In this document: in pieces, positions 46,404 to 53,518 of the stretch
How positions within the stretch are numbered: position 1 is the first letter of the stretch
Layout: every line of letters begins with the position of its first letter
NCBI GenBank assembly: GCA_965249525.1
Contig: OZ252237.1
Location: forward strand, 558,001 to 622,000
From: G965240465 sp965249525
GTDB lineage: Bacteria; SAR324; JACQKK01
Direction of reading: 5' to 3'
DNA: 64,000 bases
Position numbers and translations under genes: made by a program
Notes under the pieces: generated by a model
What the model was told of the DNA's origin: nothing
Database searches by the model: none
Seen by the model: the letters and a program-made list of their open reading frames with translations, nothing else

Positions 46404-48284
46404 ATGAAGCAAGCAGGTATGCATCAGCAGAGTAATGGGCATGAGGGGGGTATTGTGGTGGTGAATTTTGGCGGACAGTATGCCCATCTGATAGCCAAGC
46501 GTATTCGTCATTTGGGGGTATTTGCGGAAGTGGTGTCTCCCCAATCATCTGCGACGGTATTGGAAGACAGGCGGGGTGTCATTTTATCTGGGGGGCCATC
46601 TTCGGTATTGCGAGCGGATGCGCTTAAAGTCAATCCAGCGTTGTTGAATACAGAATTGCCAATATTAGGACTGTGCTATGGTCACCAGCTTTTAACGCAG
46701 CATTATGGCGGAAGCATAAAGAAGATGGAAGGAGGGGAATACGGCAAAACCAGTTTGGAATTGCTGGAAGCATCACACCCGCTTTTTGCTGGCTTGGAGG
46801 AGATGATGACAGCAGAAAAAGAAGGGGGAGATGATTCAAAAAAGCAGTTGGAGGTATGGATGAGCCATCGGGATATGGTGTGTATGGTGCCTCCAGGATT
46901 TCGTATGCTGGCGCGTACCGGCGAGAATGCGGTAGCTGTGATGGCGGATAGTTCCCGTAGGCGTTTTGGCATGCAGTTTCATCCTGAAGTTCGTGATACG
47001 GTGGGTGGCGAGCGTATGCTGGAAAATTTTGTGCGTTTGACGGGGGCGAGGCGTTGTTGGAGTATGGAGGGCTTGTTGGAGCGGTTGCTGGTGCAATGTC
47101 GTGAGCAAGTTCAGGGGCGGAAGGTGTTGATGTTGCTGAGCGGAGGAGTAGACAGCACGGTAGCTTTTGCAGTGCTGAAGCGTGTATTGGGAGCCAATCA
47201 ACTGCGGGGATTATTTGTGGATAACGGATTTTTGCGTTTGCATGAAGCACGGCAAGTTCGTGAGTCTTATCAAGCCATGGGTTGGGAGAATGTCCAGTTT
47301 GTGGATGCTTCAGAAGAATTTTTGCAGGCCATGGCAGGATTGAGTGAGCCTCAGAAAAAACGCATTGCTGTGGGGGAGAAATTTTTAAGGGTGAGAGATG
47401 CGCACTTGCGGAAAATGGGTATGGATGACCAAGACTGGCTGCTGGGACAAGGAACGCTTTATCCAGATATCATCGAGTCTGGAGGGGCAGAGCATGCCGA
47501 GACCATTAAATGGCATCACAACCGCGTGGATGCTGTGACAGAGATGATAGCTGCTGGCAGGGTAGTGGAACCGCTGGCTGAATTATATAAAGACGAAGTG
47601 CGTCAACTGGGAGAAATCTTGGAATTACCTCCCTCATTGGTATGGCGGCATCCGTTCCCGGGACCGGGATTGTCTATCAATGTGCTTTGTTCTGACGATG
47701 GCAGACCTCCTGCTGGGGTTGCTAAGGCTAAGGCAGGTCTTTGTGCCTTGGGAGAGCTAGAGCCATATCGGGCTGAAGTATTGGATGTGTGTTCGGTGGG
47801 AGTACAGGGGGATGTACGTACGTATTCTCCTGCGGTGGCGTTGGTTGGTCCTGCAGATTGGAATTTGCTGGAACACTGGGCAACGGAGATAACCAATGGT
47901 GTGCAGCAGGTGAATCGGGTGGTATATTTGCTTTGTTCTCAGCGGCTGCCGACTTTATCATTGCACCAGGGATATTGTGATAAATCCCGTCTTGATTTAC
48001 TAAGAAAAGCCGATAACCTGGTTACTACAGCCTTCAAAGAAGCTGGCTGGATGAAGAAGATTTTTCAACTGCTGGTGATTCTGCTGCCGTTAGGAGAAAC
48101 GGAGCAATCTGAATCTCTGGTGTTGCGCCCTGTGGTATCAGAAGATGTGATGACAGCCCGCTTTGCACAACCCCCCTGGAGGCTGCTTCAGCTTCTTACT
48201 CAGCAACTCATGGAACTGCCTCAAATAGATGCAGTGTTCTACGATGTCACCCACAAACCGCCTGCCACTTTCGGCTGGGAATAG
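46404..48284 (+). CDS. guaA: GMP synthase with eukaryote-type C-terminal domain
   Basis: Converts XMP to GMP with glutamine and ATP. Amidotransferase domain: nucleophile in LGLCYGHQLL, FHPE near residue 193. ATP-PPase domain: P-loop LLSGGVDSTVAF, QGTLYPDIIES and FPGPGL. The C-terminal part is about 100 residues longer than in E. coli (626 against 525) and follows the eukaryotic pattern: SVGVQGDVRTYSP, VNRVVYLL, LRKADNLVTTAFKEAGW, then FYDVTHKPPATFGWE. The catalytic residues look intact. Divergent from the hypothetical gene at 45691. Confidence 0.95.
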   Translation: MKQAGMHQQSNGHEGGIVVVNFGGQYAHLIAKRIRHLGVFAEVVSPQSSATVLEDRRGVILSGGPSSVLRADALKVNPALLNTELPILGLCYGHQLLTQHYGGSIKKMEGGEYGKTSLELLEASHPLFAGLEEMMTAEKEGGDDSKKQLEVWMSHRDMVCMVPPGFRMLARTGENAVAVMADSSRRRFGMQFHPEVRDTVGGERMLENFVRLTGARRCWSMEGLLERLLVQCREQVQGRKVLMLLSGGVDSTVAFAVLKRVLGANQLRGLFVDNGFLRLHEARQVRESYQAMGWENVQFVDASEEFLQAMAGLSEPQKKRIAVGEKFLRVRDAHLRKMGMDDQDWLLGQGTLYPDIIESGGAEHAETIKWHHNRVDAVTEMIAAGRVVEPLAELYKDEVRQLGEILELPPSLVWRHPFPGPGLSINVLCSDDGRPPAGVAKAKAGLCALGELEPYRAEVLDVCSVGVQGDVRTYSPAVALVGPADWNLLEHWATEITNGVQQVNRVVYLLCSQRLPTLSLHQGYCDKSRLDLLRKADNLVTTAFKEAGWMKKIFQLLVILLPLGETEQSESLVLRPVVSEDVMTARFAQPPWRLLQLLTQQLMELPQIDAVFYDVTHKPPATFGWE

Positions 48285-48405
48285 CCCTCGTGTGGGTTTT
48301 TATGATGCCAATAAGGGTTCAATCTGTGCACTTGAAATATATTTATCAACAGTCAACAGCAGCAGAAAAAATATCGCTGCAAAAATATTTTAGCAGGTTC
48401 AATTC

Positions 48406-49563
48406 ATGCAGGCAGATTCTGATGTAAAAAATCTCAAAACAGCTGAGCAAATTCCTGCCATGCATCCAGCAAAGGTTGTGGTGGATGCTCGGTTTTTAGG
48501 CTCTGGATCCGGCCTGGATGCCTACCTGAAAAACCTATTGCCTGAAGTAGCCAAATGCCTTCCTCAGGTGCAGTTTGTGTTGCTGGTTAGCCCCAATATC
48601 AAACAAAAAATCCCATGGTTGAACAAGGGACGTTTTTCCATCCGTCACATGTCTTGCAAGCCATACACTTTGTATGAGCAACTATTGCTGTTGTTTGTAC
48701 ATAAGGGCGACTTGTTCTGGTCGCCCCATTACAATATTCCTTTCCTTTCTTCTTCTCCTTTGCTGGTAACAATACATGACACCATGCATACCAGCTTTTA
48801 TAGCCGCCAGATGGCCTGGCACCAGCGCTTTTTTATTTGGCTGTTGATGCGACAAATCGTTTTATTAGCCCGAGGGATTATTTGCATTTCTAGTTTTAGC
48901 CACAATGAATTTGTATGGCGGTACGGAGAACCATCGGGACATTTAGAAGTGATACGATTAGGAGTCGCTTCTCGTTGGTTTAAACTGCAAAGTGAAAAAA
49001 AAGTACATCCCCGTCCGTTTTTTCTCTTTGTGGGCAATCTGCGCAGGCACAAAAACTTGAGAAATCTGATATATGCATTTCGCCAAATACGTGAAAAGAT
49101 AGAGCATGATTTGATAGTAATAGGCAGCTCAGCTGGACGATTGGGTATAGACCATCAAGTATTAGAGATGATGCACTCTGAACCTGGTATTTATTACAAA
49201 GGTTCACTGCCGCAAAAACAGACGGAACAGTTTTTTGTTCAGTGTGACATCTTCGTGTTTCCCTCACTTTATGAAGGGTTTGGCCTCCCTCCTTTAGAGG
49301 CAATGGCTTGCGGCAAGCCGGTGATTGCTGCCAATAGTACGGCAATTTATGAGGTGTGTGGGTCTGCTGCACTATACTTTGATCCGTTAGATGTAGGTGA
49401 TATGGCGGAGAAGATGCTGCGTATGGTCGGAGACAGCGATTTGCGCAGAAAACTGGTAGAACAAGGCCAGATACAAGCAGCTCAATTCACCTGGCAGAAA
49501 GCGGCACAAAAAACCAGCAAGATGTTGGCGTGGATACTGCAAAATAACCACAGAAAAAGGTAG
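48406..49563 (+). CDS. Glycosyltransferase, GT4 family
   Basis: GT-B fold glycosyltransferase of 385 residues. N-terminal acceptor domain (DARFLGSGSGLDAYLKNLLP), C-terminal nucleotide-sugar domain with FFLFVGNLRRHKNLRNLIYA and FPSLYEGFGLPPLEAMACG, holding the E-x7-E motif that defines GT4. The donor sugar cannot be told. Paired with the next glycosyltransferase (59-bp gap), so probably part of one polysaccharide or lipid glycan pathway. Confidence 0.9.
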   Translation: MQADSDVKNLKTAEQIPAMHPAKVVVDARFLGSGSGLDAYLKNLLPEVAKCLPQVQFVLLVSPNIKQKIPWLNKGRFSIRHMSCKPYTLYEQLLLLFVHKGDLFWSPHYNIPFLSSSPLLVTIHDTMHTSFYSRQMAWHQRFFIWLLMRQIVLLARGIICISSFSHNEFVWRYGEPSGHLEVIRLGVASRWFKLQSEKKVHPRPFFLFVGNLRRHKNLRNLIYAFRQIREKIEHDLIVIGSSAGRLGIDHQVLEMMHSEPGIYYKGSLPQKQTEQFFVQCDIFVFPSLYEGFGLPPLEAMACGKPVIAANSTAIYEVCGSAALYFDPLDVGDMAEKMLRMVGDSDLRRKLVEQGQIQAAQFTWQKAAQKTSKMLAWILQNNHRKR

Positions 49564-49622
49564 CCAATAGGAAGAAAAGTGTGGGTCGGGAGAATTCATT
49601 TGGGTGAAAAAGGAACAGTGCC

Positions 49623-50804
49623 GTGAAGGTTGCTATTGTCTGTGATTGGCTGGATACGTACAGCGGTGCGGAGCGTGTACTGGAGCACATGCTGCGTTTG
49701 TTTCCTGATGCTTCTTTGTATGCATTGGTAGATTTCGTCCAAGAGCGTAATTTTCTGCAAGGAAAGCTTGTGCATACCAGTTTTTTACAACGGTTGCCAT
49801 TTGCTCGGCGTGCTTTTCGCGCTTTTCTTCCTTTGATGCCATTGGCTATAGAAAATCTGAATTGTGCTGGCCACGATTTGATATTATCCAGTTCTCATGC
49901 AGTGGCTAAGGGAGTGCGCGTTCAATCGGGTCAGCTGCATTTGTGTTATTGCCACACTCCTATGCGGTATGCCTGGACTTTTGAGGCGCAATATTTGTCT
50001 CAGATAGGCCGAGCATGGAATCCGGCGGTATGGGCAGCGCGTTTATTGCTGCGTCGCTTAAGGCGTTGGGATGTCTACTCAGCGGACAGGGTGCATCAGT
50101 TTGCTGCCAATTCTCATTATGTGGCAGCTCGTATTGCTGCTGCTTACAAGCGCAAAGCACGGGTGATTTATCCTCCGGTGGAAATTGAACGCTTTCAGCT
50201 TGGTGAATGGCCGCGTCGGGGGGCATATGTCACGGCAGCCCGTTTGGTCCCATACAAGCGGGTGGATTTACTGGTAGCGGCATTTGCTCGCATGCCAGCA
50301 CGCCAATTGGTGGTCATTGGAAGGGGTCCAGAGCTTTCTGTGCTGCGTGCCCAGGCGCCTCCCAATGTAAAATTTCTTGGTCGGCAGCCTGATGAGGTGC
50401 TGCATCAATATTTGCGCCAAGCCCGTGCATTTTTGTTTGCTGCCGAAGAGGATTTTGGCATTCTACCTGTAGAAGCCCAGGCTAGCGGAACTCCCGTGAT
50501 TGCATACGAAAAGGGAGGCGTGCTAGAGTCCGTCTGTGGTTTGGACAACCAAAAACCCACAGGCTTATTTTTCCCCGAACAAAGTGTGCCTGCTGTCATA
50601 CACGCTATTGAAGCATTTGAACGTGTAGAAACCCGTTTTTCTCCGCAGGCCTGTCGTTCTAATGCTGAGCGTTTTTCTGCCAAACGCTTCCAAAGTGAAC
50701 TGTCTGGTTTCATAGCAGATGCCCAGCGGAATTTTAATCGGGGCGATATACTACATATGTCCCATAACGCTAATTCTTCAATAGGAGGTACTCATGGCAA
50801 CTAA
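49623..50804 (+). CDS. Glycosyltransferase, GT4 family
   Basis: 393 residues with N-terminal AIVCDWLDTYSGAERVLEHM and the C-terminal E-x7-E region (EEDFGILPVEAQASGTPVIA) of GT4 enzymes. The segment HLCYCHTPMRYAWTFEAQYL is typical of a subgroup that transfers mannose or related sugars to polysaccharide precursors, but the donor is not certain. The last four codons overlap the start of the VKOR gene by 11 bases, implying translational coupling. Confidence 0.9.
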   Translation: MKVAIVCDWLDTYSGAERVLEHMLRLFPDASLYALVDFVQERNFLQGKLVHTSFLQRLPFARRAFRAFLPLMPLAIENLNCAGHDLILSSSHAVAKGVRVQSGQLHLCYCHTPMRYAWTFEAQYLSQIGRAWNPAVWAARLLLRRLRRWDVYSADRVHQFAANSHYVAARIAAAYKRKARVIYPPVEIERFQLGEWPRRGAYVTAARLVPYKRVDLLVAAFARMPARQLVVIGRGPELSVLRAQAPPNVKFLGRQPDEVLHQYLRQARAFLFAAEEDFGILPVEAQASGTPVIAYEKGGVLESVCGLDNQKPTGLFFPEQSVPAVIHAIEAFERVETRFSPQACRSNAERFSAKRFQSELSGFIADAQRNFNRGDILHMSHNANSSIGGTHGN

Positions 50805-51693
50805 ACGCAGAAGAAACAGGGGTTCTCGCAAAGTTCATCACGCTGAGACCAAACAGGATATGGGCAGCAACAAACCTGGCACTGCTCAAACAACACCCCC
50901 CCCATACTTTCGCTGGATAATCATAATCGCTCTGGCGGGGATGCTGCTATCTGCTTACCTTACGGTATTGACATGGCTGCGCGTTGCTCCGCTGGCCTGT
51001 GGAGAGGGCTCTTCTTGTGAGGTTGTCCAATCCAGCACTTGGGGAAGCATTTTTGGTATTCCGGTCTCCTTTTTTGGGGTTCTTTTTTATACTGCCGTGG
51101 GCTGGGCTGCTTGGCGCATCCCTGTGTTGGAACGTCGCTGGCGCTGGGTTTGGCGACTGACTTTGCCAGCATTTGCCGTGAGCCTTTATCTTACTGCGGT
51201 TTCTCTGTTTGTGATAAAGGCAGCGTGCTTGTATTGCCTGGGTTCCAATGTCCTGGTTACAGCCATATTTGTACTGGCAATTCTTTCACGACCCAAACAG
51301 CTGCTGCTTAAACCCTGGCTCAAACACTCCATCGCTGGTTTTGTTGCTGTGCTGGTGGGTATTCAGCTGGTATACACCCTGCCCTACTTCACCAAAAAGC
51401 AAGAAGATCCTTATCTGCAAGGTCTTGCCCAGCATTTGCGCAAGCATGCAGTCATGTACGGTGCTTCCTGGTGTTCGGCTTGTGCAGAACAAAAATCATA
51501 CTTTAAAGGCTCAGTAAAACGATTGCCTTACATTGAGTGCAGCCCCCAGGGCCCTCGCGGGCCTCAAGCCCCCATATGCGTAACCCAAGGCATTCGCAGC
51601 TATCCCACTTGGGTCATTAAAGGGCAGCGGTATGTGAGCGTCCTCAAACCCAGGGAACTGGCTCGCCTCACCGGTTACCCTTCTGCACCCTAG
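50794..51693 (+). CDS. VKOR-thioredoxin fusion, disulfide-forming membrane protein
   Basis: Vitamin K epoxide reductase (VKOR) domain with four helices fused to a periplasmic thioredoxin-like domain; the pair replaces DsbB/DsbA in making protein disulfides. The VKOR active Cys pair is in KAACLYCLGSN; another conserved pair is in CGEGSSCEVVQSS. The thioredoxin CxxC is in GASWCSACAEQK. 299 residues with a very basic N-terminus (MATKRRRNRGSRK). A perfect AGGAGG lies about 6 bases before the start, inside the 3' end of the glycosyltransferase gene. Confidence 0.93.
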   Translation: MATKRRRNRGSRKVHHAETKQDMGSNKPGTAQTTPPPYFRWIIIIALAGMLLSAYLTVLTWLRVAPLACGEGSSCEVVQSSTWGSIFGIPVSFFGVLFYTAVGWAAWRIPVLERRWRWVWRLTLPAFAVSLYLTAVSLFVIKAACLYCLGSNVLVTAIFVLAILSRPKQLLLKPWLKHSIAGFVAVLVGIQLVYTLPYFTKKQEDPYLQGLAQHLRKHAVMYGASWCSACAEQKSYFKGSVKRLPYIECSPQGPRGPQAPICVTQGIRSYPTWVIKGQRYVSVLKPRELARLTGYPSAP

Positions 51694-51785
51694 GGAGCTT
51701 TGTTATCGGCAAGCCCGCAAAAGGACGTGTCAACTGCTGTGAAAACATCTGCTGCGGCGAACTGGTGGGGTTTGGCACACCAGGG

Positions 51786-53336
51786 TTAAGTTGGTGAATT
51801 TTTTAGCAATTGTTGTCGCAAGAGACTTCGCTGGATTTTTCCATTGGCTGTTTTGGGCAGAACCTCATGCCACACAAAGTTTTTTGGATGCTTCCAACTG
51901 GCGAGTTCTGTTTGGCAGTGGGCTTTTAAGGCGGCTGTATCTGGCAAGGGTTTGTTAGGGAGTGCCACCAACACAGCCGTAAGTGCTTCGCCCCACTGTG
52001 GATGCGGCAGCCCTATTACGGCAGCGTCAGCCACTGCGACATGCTTTTTCAGGGCAGCTTCTATCTCGTTGGGATGAATATTCAAGCCGCCGCTAATTAC
52101 TACATCATTCAGCCGTCCCAGATATACATAGAAACCGTCTGCATCTTGGCGAGCCAAGTCTCCGCTGCGTCCCCAATGGTCTCCGAGAGAAAAAAAAGCT
52201 TGGGTGGCATGGGGGTCATTTAAGTAGCCTTCCATCATACAAGGGGTGCGCATCGCCAATTCACCTGCTTGACCAGGGGGAACATCACCACCCTTGTCAT
52301 CCACTAAGCGAATTTCGCAGCCCTCACCAGGGCGTCCCAGGCTGTCGGGACGAGCAAGATGACCTGCTTCATCCAATCCCAAGCAGAAACCAGCTTCGGT
52401 TTGCCCGAAGCCTTGAAACCATTTCACTTTTGGCAGCTTTTTGCGCAGCTGTTGGACGATGGCTGCTTGAACTGGTGCAGCCCCGTAAACGACCTGCCGC
52501 AGAGCTGGTGCCTGAATGTTTGCTGATGCTTCTGCCAGCAGTCGCACCAACATTGTGGGCACGGCAGGCAGGTGGGTAATGCCTTCTTGGGCAATGTCTT
52601 GCCAGCATTGGCAGGCGTCAAAGGAAGAGCGAAAAAACAAGGTGGCTCCTGCCAGCATGGCAGCTGTTACCAGCCACTGGCCGAATTGGTGATGCAAAGG
52701 CAGGGCGCACCAAATGACATCGTTTTCTTGCAGATCTAGATTTTTGACATGCATCAGGGCATGCGCCAGTTTGGCGCGATGGCTAATGACCACCCCTTTT
52801 GCGGGTCCGCTGGTGCCGCTGGTGAACAATACATGCAGGGGGGATTCCACAGAAATGGACGGGATGGTTGGATGCAAGTTTTTGAGAGGGGGAATGTCTT
52901 TCAGTAAAACCAACTGGGGCGCAGGCTGAATTGCTTGCAGCTGGGAGTCTGCCAAAGCTGTTTGGAAAGCTGGAAGTTGTGCGGGGTCAAGCCATATGAG
53001 CTGAGGCTGCAAGGTTAGCAGCAGGGGTATCAGTTCTGAGGGAGTGCTGTTGGGAGGGATATGTCCCAAAGGTATGCCTGCTATGGCTGCCCCAAATTGG
53101 GCTGCCAATGATTGAAAACTGGGATGTGCACAAAGGGCTGCGCATGTGACGCACTCCCCTTTAAAAATGTTGTATTGCTGCAGGTCTTCCGCTTTGCTAA
53201 GTGCAGTCAGTTCTAGTTCTTTCCAAGTATGCAGTCTTTCTGCCTCACGCCAGCAGATTCCCTTGGGAGAACGCTCGGTACGCTGGCGCAGCAATGTTCC
53301 TAAGGGAAATTTGATAGAAAACAGCAAAGCAAGCAT
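51786..53336 (-). CDS. Acyl-CoA synthetase / AMP-dependent ligase
   Basis: ANL-family enzyme that activates a carboxylic acid as acyl-AMP and usually loads CoA. Motifs: VLFTSGTSGPAKGVVISH (P-loop), GFGQTEAGFCLG, YLGRLNDVVISGGLNIHPNE and the catalytic Lys in KTANGKIQRS. 516 residues. The substrate cannot be inferred; short acid, fatty acid or o-succinylbenzoate are possible. No partner genes nearby. Divergent from the PPDK-like gene. Confidence 0.88.
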   Translation of the reverse strand: MLALLFSIKFPLGTLLRQRTERSPKGICWREAERLHTWKELELTALSKAEDLQQYNIFKGECVTCAALCAHPSFQSLAAQFGAAIAGIPLGHIPPNSTPSELIPLLLTLQPQLIWLDPAQLPAFQTALADSQLQAIQPAPQLVLLKDIPPLKNLHPTIPSISVESPLHVLFTSGTSGPAKGVVISHRAKLAHALMHVKNLDLQENDVIWCALPLHHQFGQWLVTAAMLAGATLFFRSSFDACQCWQDIAQEGITHLPAVPTMLVRLLAEASANIQAPALRQVVYGAAPVQAAIVQQLRKKLPKVKWFQGFGQTEAGFCLGLDEAGHLARPDSLGRPGEGCEIRLVDDKGGDVPPGQAGELAMRTPCMMEGYLNDPHATQAFFSLGDHWGRSGDLARQDADGFYVYLGRLNDVVISGGLNIHPNEIEAALKKHVAVADAAVIGLPHPQWGEALTAVLVALPNKPLPDTAALKAHCQTELASWKHPKNFVWHEVLPKTANGKIQRSLLRQQLLKNSPT

Positions 53337-53518
53337 AATAGCAGTATTGTTTTCAGATTGTTGGTGTTAAATTTTTATCTATTCAAGCAGAATCCTTCAA
53401 GTTTCCATGCTTTACCAACAATAAATAAAGAAACATCAGCAGGGCTGTCATACATAGCTTGATTTCTCTTGTGGATAGCAGCTTACTTTACTCTGTTTTT
53501 TTCAACCAGGAATTTCCC

